From contig JAEWYP010000064.1 in assembly GCA_023395615.1 (NCBI GenBank), positions 1-28,247 on the forward strand: a stretch of DNA of 28,247 bases. The letters run 5' to 3'. The translations under genes were made by a program, and so were the position numbers. The notes below the pieces were generated by a model, which ran no database searches, had not been told where the DNA came from, and saw only the letters and a list, made by a program, of their open reading frames with translations. This document shows, piece after piece, positions 7,849 to 15,567 of the stretch (position 1 is its first letter; the number at the start of each line of letters is the position of its first letter). The stretch comes from Bacillota bacterium. GTDB taxonomy: Bacteria > Bacillota > Clostridia > Christensenellales > Aristaeellaceae.

Positions 7849-8226
7849 TTGTTTACCCCTCCATCGCGTATTTTGTAATGTTTCAGCGCGTATGGGAGGT
7901 TCGGATGCGGAGGAGAAGCCGGATGAACGACCAAAACGGCAAAACCTTAAGCCGCCCGCACCTCCCTGTTTGCTACAATGGACGCCTTACCGCTCAGCTG
8001 CTTCATTACGCAACATCTCCTTCCGGAAAATAGTGATTCCAGTTTACTATGGCGAGCGGAAAAATACAATGGAGAATCATAAAATAACAAAGAGGAGCCA
8101 AGAAAAATATGACATCGGATAAGCGCAATATCAATAATATAGCCGGTCCGTACGACAAGTACGGACCGGCGTGGCCATCGAAGGCGGTTTGATTCAATGA
8201 ACTTGAACTTGGTAGGGCAGAGGCGT
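7849..8226. other. Intergenic region between rsgA and clpB; no convincing gene
   Basis: About 380 bp separate the rsgA start from the clpB stop. The stretch is less GC-rich than its surroundings in 8030-8140 and holds the hairpin at 8142-8170. A possible 27-codon plus-strand ORF starts at ATG 8109 behind AGAGGAG (8091-8097). A weak TTTACT-N16-TACAAT promoter-like pair lies at 8043-8070. None of the short ORFs resembles a family I know. No clear promoter for rsgA could be assigned. Confidence 0.5.
8142..8170 (-). terminator. Perfect hairpin downstream of clpB
   Basis: GCCGGTCCGTAC (8142-8153) and GTACGGACCGGC (8159-8170) form a perfect 12-bp stem with a 5-nt loop. Read on the minus strand it lies 57 nt after the clpB stop and is followed by TATATTATTGATATT. 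That tail is AT-rich but without an uninterrupted U-run. It is probably the clpB transcript end, with moderate strength. Confidence 0.6.
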
Positions 8227-10872
8227 TTATTCCGAAATGGTTTCCGTTGTGGCGCTGCTGTCTGTGAGAGCGCCGTCGGCTACGATCAGCCGGCCTTCGT
8301 CATCCGCGTCCACGGTTACCACTTCGCTGGGGAAGATTTCGCCTGCGACCAGCTTACGCGCAATCAGCGTTTCCAGATGGCTCTGGATATAGCGCTTCAG
8401 CGGGCGCGCGCCATAGGCGGGGTCGAAGGCGGCGTCTACGATGGCGTCAACCGCCCTGTCGGTCAGGTTCATGTGGATATCCTGCTGCTCCAGCCGTTTG
8501 GCAAGGTGATTGGCCTGTAAACGAACGATCTGCACGATCTCGTCCCGCTCCAACGGTTTATAGAATACGATATCATCGATCCGGTTGAGGAACTCCGGCC
8601 GGAAGGTGGATTTGAGCAGCCGCATTACGCCGTCGCGGGCTGCGTTACTGATACGACCGTCTTCCAAGCCTTCCAGCAGTAACTGAGAGCCAAGGTTACT
8701 GGTCATGATGATGATCGTGTTCTTGAAGTCCACTGTGCGACCCTGACTGTCCGTGATGCGGCCATCATCCAGCACTTGCAGGAGGATGTTAAACACATCC
8801 GGATGAGCCTTTTCGATTTCGTCCAGCAATACAACGCAGTAAGGTTTACGACGTACGGCTTCGGTCAGCTGCCCACCTTCGTCGTAGCCCACGTATCCCG
8901 GAGGCGCGCCGATCAGACGGCTTACGGAGAACTTCTCCATATACTCGCTCATGTCGATGCGCACCATGTTCTTCTCATCGTCGAACAGGCTTTGCGCCAA
9001 CGCCTTGGCCAGCTCGGTTTTGCCGACGCCGGTCGGCCCCAGGAACAGGAAACTGCCGATGGGGCGGTTCTCGTCCGAGATACCTGCGCGGCTGCGCAAG
9101 ATGGCCTCGCTTACGGTTTGTACAGCCTCGTCCTGGCCCACGACGCGCTGATGCAGCTCCTCGGGCAGGCGCAGCAACTTGGCACGGTCGCTTTCCTTCA
9201 GCTTCGTAACGGGGATGCCCGTCCAGCGGCTGACAATCCGGCTGATCTCCTCCTCGGTTACCTTATCGCGCAGCAGGGAGTTTTCACCGCGGTTCTTCTC
9301 CGCGATCTCCTCCTCGCTCTGCAACTGTTTTTGCAGCTCCGGCAGCTTGCCGTATTGCAGCTCGGCGGCTTTATTAAGGTCGTACTCGCGCTGCGCTTTC
9401 TGGATCTGCGCGTTGACCTGCTCGATTTCCTCGCGCAGTTTCTGTACTTTCTGGATGGCGGTCTTTTCGTTTTCCCAGCGCGCCTTCATGGCGGCAAACT
9501 CCTCGCGGAGTTTGGTCAATTCCTCGTCCAGCGCCTCGCGGCGGCGGATGGCGGCTTCGTCGGTTTCCTTTTTCAGGCTGGTCTGCTCAATCTCCAGCTG
9601 CATGATGCGGCGCTGTTTTTCGTCCAGCTCCGCAGGCAGGCTGTCGATTTCGGTACGGATCATGGCGCAGGCTTCGTCCACCAGGTCGATGGCCTTATCC
9701 GGCAGGAAACGGTCGCTGATGTAGCGGTTGGACAGCACCGCTGCGGCAACCAGCGCAGAGTCGGTGATCTTGACGCCGTGGAAAACCTCGTATCGTTCCT
9801 TAAGGCCGCGCAGGATACTGATCGTATCCTCCACCGTCGGTTCGTTGACCATCACGGGTTGGAAACGGCGTTCCAGCGCCGCGTCTTTTTCGATATATTT
9901 CCGGTACTCGTCCAGCGTGGTCGCGCCAATCAGGTGCAGCTCGCCGCGCGCCAGCATGGGCTTGAGCAGGTTGCCCGCGTCCATGCTGCCCTCGGTACGG
10001 CCCGCGCCCACGATGTTGTGCAGTTCGTCAATGAACAGCAGAATTTTGCCTTCGGATTTCTTCACTTCCGCCAGCACGGCCTTCAGGCGCTCCTCAAACT
10101 CACCGCGGTACTTGGCGCCCGCGATCAGCGCGCCCATATCAAGGCTGAACACCTTGCGGTCGCGCAGGCTTTCCGGAACGTCGCCGCGTACGATTCGCAG
10201 GGCAAGGCCTTCCGCAATGGCGGTTTTACCAACGCCCGGCTCGCCGATCAGTACTGGGTTGTTTTTCGTTTTCCGGGTAAGGATGCGGATGACGCTGCGG
10301 ATTTCCTGGTCGCGGCCGATTACCGGGTCCAGCTTCTGGTTGCGGGCCAACTCAACAAGGTCCTGACCATACTTAGTTAGCACATCGTAAGTGTCTTCCG
10401 GGGTTTCGCTGGTTACGCGGGTATTGCCGCGTACGGTCTGCAAGGCGGAAAGAAACGCCTTATCATCGATGGACAGATCACTCCACAGCTGCTTAAGCGA
10501 CGGGCTGGGGCGGCGAATCAGGCCCAAAAACAGATGCTCCACGCTGATAAACTCGTCCTTCATCTGTTTGGCGGCTTCCTGAGCGGCTAGCAGGGCGCGT
10601 TCCACGTCGGCGCTGATATAAATTTTGTCGGGCTCGCGACCGGAACCGGTTACTTTAGGGATGCGGGAAATTAAGGTCTCCAGGCGCTCGGTAATCCTGT
10701 CGGGGTCCTTGCCCATCTTATGCAGAAGCTGGGGGATGAGGCTTTGCGAATCCTGCAGAAGCGCCTTCACCAGATGCTCCTGCGAAACTTCCTGATTTTG
10801 ATATTCAATCGTCATTTGTTGCGCGTCGCTTAAGGCGGCGCGGCTTTTTTCAGTAAATTGCTGGTTTGTCAT
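8227..10872 (-). CDS. clpB: ClpB AAA+ disaggregase
   Basis: ClpB is the cytosolic hexameric disaggregase that rescues aggregated proteins together with DnaK. The 881-residue product has the full architecture. There is an N-terminal Clp_N repeat pair (about 5-145) and a first AAA+ module with Walker A GEPGVGKT (about 210-217) and Walker B LLFIDE (about 278-283). A long charged coiled-coil middle domain follows (about 405-530, rich in EELTKLREEF-type heptads). The second AAA+ module has GPTGVGKTELAKALA, VVLLDEIEKAH and the sensor TSNLGS. The middle domain distinguishes it from ClpA, ClpC and ClpX. ATG 10872 is chosen over the in-frame TTG two codons upstream because GGAGG (10884-10880) is 7 nt away. 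An upstream SigmaA promoter with a CtsR-type box indicates heat-stress control. It is monocistronic as far as visible. Confidence 0.97.
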   Translation of the reverse strand: MTNQQFTEKSRAALSDAQQMTIEYQNQEVSQEHLVKALLQDSQSLIPQLLHKMGKDPDRITERLETLISRIPKVTGSGREPDKIYISADVERALLAAQEAAKQMKDEFISVEHLFLGLIRRPSPSLKQLWSDLSIDDKAFLSALQTVRGNTRVTSETPEDTYDVLTKYGQDLVELARNQKLDPVIGRDQEIRSVIRILTRKTKNNPVLIGEPGVGKTAIAEGLALRIVRGDVPESLRDRKVFSLDMGALIAGAKYRGEFEERLKAVLAEVKKSEGKILLFIDELHNIVGAGRTEGSMDAGNLLKPMLARGELHLIGATTLDEYRKYIEKDAALERRFQPVMVNEPTVEDTISILRGLKERYEVFHGVKITDSALVAAAVLSNRYISDRFLPDKAIDLVDEACAMIRTEIDSLPAELDEKQRRIMQLEIEQTSLKKETDEAAIRRREALDEELTKLREEFAAMKARWENEKTAIQKVQKLREEIEQVNAQIQKAQREYDLNKAAELQYGKLPELQKQLQSEEEIAEKNRGENSLLRDKVTEEEISRIVSRWTGIPVTKLKESDRAKLLRLPEELHQRVVGQDEAVQTVSEAILRSRAGISDENRPIGSFLFLGPTGVGKTELAKALAQSLFDDEKNMVRIDMSEYMEKFSVSRLIGAPPGYVGYDEGGQLTEAVRRKPYCVVLLDEIEKAHPDVFNILLQVLDDGRITDSQGRTVDFKNTIIIMTSNLGSQLLLEGLEDGRISNAARDGVMRLLKSTFRPEFLNRIDDIVFYKPLERDEIVQIVRLQANHLAKRLEQQDIHMNLTDRAVDAIVDAAFDPAYGARPLKRYIQSHLETLIARKLVAGEIFPSEVVTVDADDEGRLIVADGALTDSSATTETISE

Positions 10873-11132
10873 GCGCAAACCTCCTTTTCGATCTGCGGGC
10901 GTGCCCGGTGTTGGGTGTCGGCAACAAGAAACAGGAGCGCACGCCGCGGTAAGGAACCGCCGGGTAAAGGCAGCCGCGGGCCGAAGGGGATGCGCCGGAT
11001 CGACCTGTGGGCGCGGGCCGGAAACAGAACCGCCGCTTGCGTGTACGCTCGGGTTGAAGGTTGAAATTCGTCTTGCTCATCGGATCACGTTGAGCGATCC
11101 AATACGTTTGACTAACTTTGACCTTCATAAAC
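10873..11132 (-). other. Long 5' leader of clpB
   Basis: The promoter at 11133-11160 implies an untranslated leader of about 250 nt before the clpB start. The leader is GC-rich in 10930-11050 and contains the CtsR box at its 5' end. I found no convincing riboswitch signature or long stable hairpin. A minus-strand reading frame beginning ATGAGCAAGACG lies within it, but it shows no family resemblance. Confidence 0.45.
11107..11123 (-). promoter_or_regulatory. CtsR-type operator
   Basis: On the minus strand the sequence GGTCAAA-GTT-AGTCAAA is a direct heptad repeat with 3-nt spacing. It matches the CtsR consensus RGTCAAANANRGTCAAA except for the central spacer base. It sits about 10 bp downstream of the -10 box of the clpB promoter, the usual place for CtsR repression of clp genes in Firmicutes. 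ctsR itself is not in the window. Confidence 0.85.
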
Positions 11133-11160
11133 AGTATAACGCTTTTGATAAAGAAGTCAA
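11133..11160 (-). promoter_or_regulatory. SigmaA promoter of clpB
   Basis: On the minus strand TTGACT (11160-11155), a 16-bp spacer and TATACT (11138-11133) form a good vegetative promoter pointing toward clpB, immediately upstream of the CtsR box. Confidence 0.8.
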
Positions 11161-11292
11161 GGGGTTCGGGAACTTTTTTCGTACTTTGTGATTCTGCGGC
11201 ACCACATCCGCCGGACACGGACGCGAGTGATGCAAAGCCTTTGACTTCCACCCTTCCATTATGCCAGAGCTGGTGAATTCTGGCGGTTACGC

Positions 11293-11321
11293 TTGAAACG
11301 GGGGGCGGTTCATGCTATGAT
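11293..11321 (+). promoter_or_regulatory. SigmaA promoter of the mrnC operon
   Basis: TTGAAA (11293-11298), a 17-bp spacer and TATGAT (11316-11321) lie 34 nt before the mrnC start. This is the only clear promoter seen ahead of the mrnC-thyX-rlmB-yacP-sigH run. Confidence 0.78.
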
Positions 11322-11354
11322 GGATGATGGATAAACATCGAAAGGCGGGCTTGT

Positions 11355-11804
11355 ATGGAGGAGTGGGGACTGGCCCGCGAACCGATGAGCGATAAGGAAG
11401 CGGAGCTGAAAAATCCGTTAACGCTGGCCTTTATCGGCGATACGGTATGGGATTTACTGGTAAGACAAGCGTTGCTGGATACTTCTGCACGGGTCAACAC
11501 GCTGCACCGCAGGGCTACCGCGGTGGTGAACGCAGGCGCGCAGTCGCTTGCGCTGGAACGGCTGGAACCGTTGCTGGAGGAGCCGGAAAAAGCGATTGTG
11601 CGTCGCGGATCTAATGCCCATTGCGGGCACGTGGCGCCGCGCAACCAGAACCCCGTGGATTACCGCCGCGCAACCGGTCTGGAAGCCCTGCTGGGCTGGC
11701 TGTACCTGTGCGGCAAACGCGAACGGCTGATGGAACTGTTTACCGCCGCTTTCCCGGCGGGCATCCCTGAAATATCCTCAACAGGACGAAGAACAACGCC
11801 GTGA
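11355..11804 (+). CDS. mrnC: Mini-ribonuclease III
   Basis: Mini-RNase III is a dimeric RNase III catalytic domain without a dsRNA-binding domain; it matures 23S rRNA ends in Firmicutes. The 149-residue product matches the family in length and motifs. NPLTLAFIGDTVWDLLVR carries the catalytic Asp (D29), RRGSNAHCGHVAPRNQNP is the RNA-contacting region, and YRRATGLEALLGWLYL holds the second catalytic acidic cluster. The last 15 residues are an unremarkable polar tail. The start at ATG 11355 has a weak AAGGCGGG behind it. The alternative ATG 11385 has none and would shorten the N-terminus before the first conserved helix. It opens a block that in Bacillus is cysS-mrnC-rlmB-yacP-sigH; here cysS is missing and thyX is inserted after it. 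Confidence 0.92.
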   Translation: MEEWGLAREPMSDKEAELKNPLTLAFIGDTVWDLLVRQALLDTSARVNTLHRRATAVVNAGAQSLALERLEPLLEEPEKAIVRRGSNAHCGHVAPRNQNPVDYRRATGLEALLGWLYLCGKRERLMELFTAAFPAGIPEISSTGRRTTP

Positions 11805-11836
11805 AGGACTCACCCTCAACGTGAAGGAGGATTCCC

Positions 11837-12571
11837 ATGCCGGAAGTAAAACAGCGGGTGGAACTGGTACGCAGTACCCTGGACGGCGAAGCCATCGTGG
11901 CGCTGGCCGCGAAGCTGTGCTATGCGGGGGGCGACCTGGACTCGCTGCTGAGCAGAATAGCCGCCAATGACCAGCGGGCCTTTATCCGAAAAGTGCGTGA
12001 AATGGGCCATGAAAGTGTATTGGAACATGTTTCGTTCACTTTTCTGGCAGAAGGAGTGAGCCGTGCGCTGCTGGCACAGCTGACACGCCACCGGATTGCC
12101 AGTTTCAGCGTGCAGAGCCAACGGTATGTCAGCTATGCGAAAGGCTTCGGCTACGTGGTGCCGCCAGCGGTACACGCGCTGGGCGAACAGGCGGAAGCCG
12201 AGTACGCAAACCAGATGGCCCAGATGCAGCGCTGGTACGAAGGCTGGCAGCAAAAGCTTGGCGCGAATGAAGACGCGCGCTTTGTTTTGCCTAACGCCTG
12301 TGAAACCCGCCTGCTGGTAACGATGAACGCGCGGGAGCTGCGGCATTTCTTCGCCCTGCGGATGTGCGAGCGGGCACAGTGGGAGATACGCGCGCTGGCG
12401 GAAAAGATGTTCGAGCTTTGTTATGGGGAAGCCCCTGAACTGTTTGAGGATGCCGGCCCGGGCTGTTTGAGCGGCCCCTGCCCGGAAGGCGACAAGTCTT
12501 GTGGCAAGGCGGGGGAGAAACGGGAAGCTCGCAGGGTGTTTCTGGCGTCGCACCCGACTGCGGAAGAATAA
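11837..12571 (+). CDS. thyX: Flavin-dependent thymidylate synthase
   Basis: ThyX methylates dUMP to dTMP using methylenetetrahydrofolate and reduced FAD, as a homotetramer in the cytosol. The 244-residue protein has the diagnostic RHR-x7-S motif as R84-H85-R86 to S94. It also has the substrate and flavin segments ESVLEHVSFTFL (residues 59-70), SQRYVSY, and NARELRHFFALRMCERAQWEIR. It ends with a Cys-containing tail (GCLSGPCPEGDKSCG) after the catalytic core. ATG 11837 follows GAAGGAGG. It sits 32 nt after mrnC and 54 nt before rlmB, without a terminator, so it is expressed with these RNA enzymes. No thyA is in the window. Confidence 0.96.
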   Translation: MPEVKQRVELVRSTLDGEAIVALAAKLCYAGGDLDSLLSRIAANDQRAFIRKVREMGHESVLEHVSFTFLAEGVSRALLAQLTRHRIASFSVQSQRYVSYAKGFGYVVPPAVHALGEQAEAEYANQMAQMQRWYEGWQQKLGANEDARFVLPNACETRLLVTMNARELRHFFALRMCERAQWEIRALAEKMFELCYGEAPELFEDAGPGCLSGPCPEGDKSCGKAGEKREARRVFLASHPTAEE

Positions 12572-12625
12572 TAAACCAACGGAAAGCGGGACCCGTAACG
12601 GGCCCAGATAAGGAAAGGGAAGCAT

Positions 12626-14050
12626 ATGGCATTTTATAAAGGTTTTTCGGATAAAAAATCGCGCACGGACAAGCGCCAGAGTGCGGAAGCGCGCGGAGGA
12701 TTCGACGACGAGGGTTCCCACTATAGTGGAAGCAGAGGCTCACGGGGCAACCGCCCCGCTTACGGCGGAGACCGCCCCGCGCGTGGCGACAGCAGAACTC
12801 CCCGCGATGGGCAGGCCCCGTACCAGAACCGCGCGCCCCGCGGCGACCGCCCCGCTTACGGCGGAGACCGCCCCGCGCGTGGCGACAGCAGAACTCCCCG
12901 CGATGGGCAGGCCCCGTACCAGAACCGCGCGCCCCGTGGCGACCGCCCCGCTTACGGTGGCGACCGCCCCGCACGCGGCGACAGCAGACCTCCCCGCGAT
13001 GGGCAGGCTCCGTACCAGAACCGCGCCCCGCGCGGCGACCGGCCCGCGTACGGTGGCGACCGCGTACCCCGTGACAACGGCGATTTCCGTTATGCTCCAG
13101 GCGGACAACAGCCGTACCGCAGTCGCGGCACGGGCGCTACTCCCAAGCCGTATAACGAGCAGCGCCGTGAACGTCGCGACGTAGGCCCCGCGCCCCGCCC
13201 GTATGAGGATCGCCGTGGGGAACGTCGGGAGGAACCCCGTGGATACGAACCCTACCGTTACGAGTCGCCCGCGCGCCCGCCAAAACCGGTATACGATGCG
13301 CCGGAACCCTCCGAAGAGGAGGTTGTGCCCAACGAGAACCTGCTCAGCGGCCGCAACCCCATCCGGGAAGCGCTCAAGAGCGGGCGGGATATTGAGAAAC
13401 TGCTGGTTGCCCGCGGCGACCTGAGCGGATCGGCCCGCGAAATCGTTGCGATGGCTAAGGAAAAACGCGTGCCCGTGCAGGAAGTGGATCGTGCCCGGCT
13501 GGATGCGATCACCACCAACCATCAGGGCATGCTGGCGTTTGCATCGGCCTACCAGTACCATACGGTGGAAGAAATGCTGGCGCTTGCGAAAGAGCGCGGC
13601 GAAGCGCCTTTCCTGGTGATTCTGGACGGGATTACCGATCCGCATAACCTGGGTGCGATTATCCGTACGGCGGAATGCGCAGGCGCACACGGCGTAATTG
13701 TGCAGGAACGGCGTGCCGTGGGCCTCACCCCGGCGGCGGTCAAGGCGAGCGCGGGAGCGATTGAACATATCATGGTGGCGCGCGTGGTGAACCTTGTGGC
13801 AACGCTGGAAGAACTGAAAAAGCAAAACATCTGGGTATACGCCGCCGATATGGAGGGCGAAGATTACACGTCCATTGATTTCAAGGGCGGCGTGGCGCTG
13901 GTGATCGGATCGGAAGGCGAAGGCGTAAGCCGCCTGGTGCTGGAAAAGAGCGATAAACGGGTTTCGCTGCCGATTCGCGGCAAGCTGGACAGCCTGAACG
14001 CGTCGGTGGCGGCGGGCATCCTGCTGTACGCGGTACTGCGCACACGCTGA
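12626..14050 (+). CDS. rlmB: TrmH/RlmB-family 23S rRNA 2'-O-methyltransferase with repetitive RGG-like N-terminus
   Basis: This SPOUT-class 2'-O-ribose methyltransferase is equivalent by position to RlmB/YacO, which in E. coli methylates G2251 of 23S rRNA. The conserved enzyme is residues about 230-474. There is an L30e-like substrate-binding domain beginning NLLSGRNPIREAL. The SpoU fold follows, with DPHNLGAIIRTAE (about 340), IGSEGEGVS (about 427) and LPIRGKLDSLNASVAAGILLY (about 448-468). The first 230 residues are an extension rich in Arg, Gly, Pro, Asp and Tyr that normal RlmB proteins (about 250 residues) lack or have much shorter. It contains three full and one partial 32-residue tandem repeats. 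It resembles eukaryotic RGG tails and is probably disordered and RNA-binding. ATG 12626 has AAGGAAAGGGA upstream. The yacP gene follows after 3 nt. Confidence 0.93.
   Translation: MAFYKGFSDKKSRTDKRQSAEARGGFDDEGSHYSGSRGSRGNRPAYGGDRPARGDSRTPRDGQAPYQNRAPRGDRPAYGGDRPARGDSRTPRDGQAPYQNRAPRGDRPAYGGDRPARGDSRPPRDGQAPYQNRAPRGDRPAYGGDRVPRDNGDFRYAPGGQQPYRSRGTGATPKPYNEQRRERRDVGPAPRPYEDRRGERREEPRGYEPYRYESPARPPKPVYDAPEPSEEEVVPNENLLSGRNPIREALKSGRDIEKLLVARGDLSGSAREIVAMAKEKRVPVQEVDRARLDAITTNHQGMLAFASAYQYHTVEEMLALAKERGEAPFLVILDGITDPHNLGAIIRTAECAGAHGVIVQERRAVGLTPAAVKASAGAIEHIMVARVVNLVATLEELKKQNIWVYAADMEGEDYTSIDFKGGVALVIGSEGEGVSRLVLEKSDKRVSLPIRGKLDSLNASVAAGILLYAVLRTR
12751..13070 (+). repeat. 96-bp tandem repeat inside rlmB
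   Basis: Copies start at 12751, 12847, 12943 and 13039, exactly 96 bp apart; the fourth is partial. The first two are almost identical at the nucleotide level, while the third and fourth have drifted. This indicates recent copy-number change. Each encodes a 32-residue unit of the form RPAYGGDRPARGDSRTPRDG plus QAPYQNRAPRGD. The period preserves the reading frame. Confidence 0.93.
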
Positions 14051-14053
14051 ACC

Positions 14054-14563
14054 GTGAAACCGATACTGTATGTGGACGGGTATAACGTGATCGGCGCATG
14101 GCCGGAAGCAAAACGGGAAGGCTGGCCGCTGGACGAGTCCCGCGACCGGCTGACCCACCTGTTGGAGGATTACGCAGGCTATTCCGGACAGGAAGTGGTG
14201 CTAGTCTTCGACGGGCACCACGGCGAGCGCCTGACCCCCTCCATCGAAACCCGCGCCGGAATGACCGTTGTCTTTACCGCACACGGGCAGACCGCAGACC
14301 AGTATATCGAGTACGCCTGTGGCAGGCTGCCGGTTTACCGCGAGGCACGGGTGGCCACCAGCGACCACTTGGAACAGACGATGATTCTGGGGCGCGGAGC
14401 CACGCGGCTCTCCTCGCGTGAATTGCTCAGCGAACTGACCCGAACCCGGAGCGCAGGCCGCCAGCGCCATATGACCAGCGCGGCAGAGATGCGCACTACA
14501 TTTCGCAGCGCGTTAAGCGAGGAACAGCGCGAAACGTTGGAGGAATGGCGGCGGCGGAAATAA
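14054..14563 (+). CDS. YacP/Rae1-type NYN-domain endoribonuclease
   Basis: This 169-residue protein belongs to the NYN/PIN-like YacP family. In B. subtilis the homologue Rae1 cleaves mRNA in the ribosomal A site. Visible motifs are ILYVDGYNVIGAWP at the N-terminus with the first metal-binding Asp, VVLVFDGHHG, the acidic TADQYIEYAC and VATSDHLEQ. RGATRLSSRELLSEL is the characteristic C-terminal helix. The start is GTG 14054, 4 nt after the rlmB stop and without a good ribosome binding site, so it depends on coupling to rlmB. The gene order rlmB-yacP-sigH is conserved in Firmicutes and supports the assignment. Confidence 0.9.
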   Translation: MKPILYVDGYNVIGAWPEAKREGWPLDESRDRLTHLLEDYAGYSGQEVVLVFDGHHGERLTPSIETRAGMTVVFTAHGQTADQYIEYACGRLPVYREARVATSDHLEQTMILGRGATRLSSRELLSELTRTRSAGRQRHMTSAAEMRTTFRSALSEEQRETLEEWRRRK

Positions 14564-14694
14564 ATACAGCCCAACCACCCGCACACAGGCCGCTGTTGGC
14601 GGCAGGTGAACCGGCGGCGGCGCCGGCGGTATGGGGTGGCGCTGCGGCAATGATCAAAGCTGAAAAAACCATAAGCAAGGCAGGAAGAACACCC

Positions 14695-15507
14695 ATGACC
14701 ACCCAACCCAAACGGAAGTCGAAAAACGAAACGGAAGACGACCGTGACCCCATCCTGAACGCGGCAGAAGACATGGCCCAACTGTTGCATGCACAGGAAG
14801 AGGAAACAGAAGAAACGTTTTCCGAGCCGGAGGAAGATGCGCAGCCCGCGGATGATCCGTCCTGGGAAGCCTCTTTAAAGACCCTTTACGGCGATAAAAC
14901 CGACGAGGAGATCGTAGCCGAAGCGCAGGCAGGAGACAGCGTCGCGTTGGAATATCTGCTGGGAAAATATAAGAATTTCGTTCGCTCCAAGGCGCGAAGC
15001 TACTTCCTGATCGGCGCGGATCATGAGGATATCGTGCAGGAAGGCATGATCGGCCTGTTTAAGGCAATCCGCGATTATCAGGCGGAACGGTTGTCCAGCT
15101 TCCGCGCGTTCGCGGAGCTGTGCATTACCCGGCAGATCATCACTGCCATCAAGACCGCTACGCGCCAGAAGCATGTGCCGCTGAACAGCTATGTAAGCCT
15201 GAATAAACCGATTTACGACGAGGAAAGCGACCGCACCCTGATGGATGTGATCGTGGAGGGGCACGCGCAAAACCCGGAAGAGCTGATTATCGGCCGTGAG
15301 GATATTATGAGCGTCCGCGACCGGGTGGACGAGGTGCTAAGCTCGCTGGAACAGGAAGTGCTGTCAGCCTACCTGGATGGAAAGAGCTATCAGGAAATCG
15401 CCGATAAACTGGGGCGACACGTGAAATCCATTGACAATGCGCTTCAGCGTGTGAAACGCAAGCTGGAAAAGTTTATGGAAGAATCCAAAGCGCACGACGA
15501 CGATTAA
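14695..15507 (+). CDS. sigH: RNA polymerase sigma-H factor (SigH/Spo0H)
   Basis: SigH directs transition-phase, competence and early sporulation transcription. The core has region 2 (DSVALEYLLGKYKNFVRSKA, then HEDIVQEGMIGLFKAIRDY and FRAFAELCITRQIITAIKTA). The SigH-specific linker LNSYVSLNKPIYDEESDRTL follows, and then region 4 with LDGKSYQEIADKLGRHVKSIDNALQRVK. The product is 270 residues when started at ATG 14695, which has AGGCAGGAAG at a good distance. Upstream in-frame ATGs at 14650 and 14545 lack clear ribosome binding sites. Even so it is longer than the usual 210-220 residues because of an acidic Glu-rich N-terminal extension of about 60 residues. The end is also acidic. The gene closes the mrnC-rlmB-yacP-sigH block, with 131 bp of GC-rich hairpin-prone sequence ahead of it. 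Confidence 0.95.
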   Translation: MTTQPKRKSKNETEDDRDPILNAAEDMAQLLHAQEEETEETFSEPEEDAQPADDPSWEASLKTLYGDKTDEEIVAEAQAGDSVALEYLLGKYKNFVRSKARSYFLIGADHEDIVQEGMIGLFKAIRDYQAERLSSFRAFAELCITRQIITAIKTATRQKHVPLNSYVSLNKPIYDEESDRTLMDVIVEGHAQNPEELIIGREDIMSVRDRVDEVLSSLEQEVLSAYLDGKSYQEIADKLGRHVKSIDNALQRVKRKLEKFMEESKAHDDD

Positions 15508-15567
15508 ACACGGGCATTTCAGTATTTCTTCAGATAAAACAGAATGGCTGCAAAGGAGGTGCGCGGC

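Noticed and set aside
8776..10380. A 534-codon plus-strand open frame opposite clpB
   Set aside because: It is antisense to an intact, strongly conserved clpB, has no ribosome binding site or recognisable domain, and reflects the codon bias of the real gene.
10930..11050. A riboswitch or attenuator in the clpB leader
   Set aside because: Only short, mutually inconsistent GC pairings were found, and no known aptamer core or U-tract terminator.
12740..14158. A 472-codon minus-strand open frame opposite rlmB, and two others opposite the PBP gene and proS
   Set aside because: These are mirror frames of GC-rich coding sequence. Their low-complexity content is simply the complement of the repeats or of conserved motifs.
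14564..14694. A separate sigH promoter in the gap after yacP
   Set aside because: No acceptable -35/-10 pair is present. The gap holds GC-rich small hairpins only, so read-through from the operon promoter is more likely.
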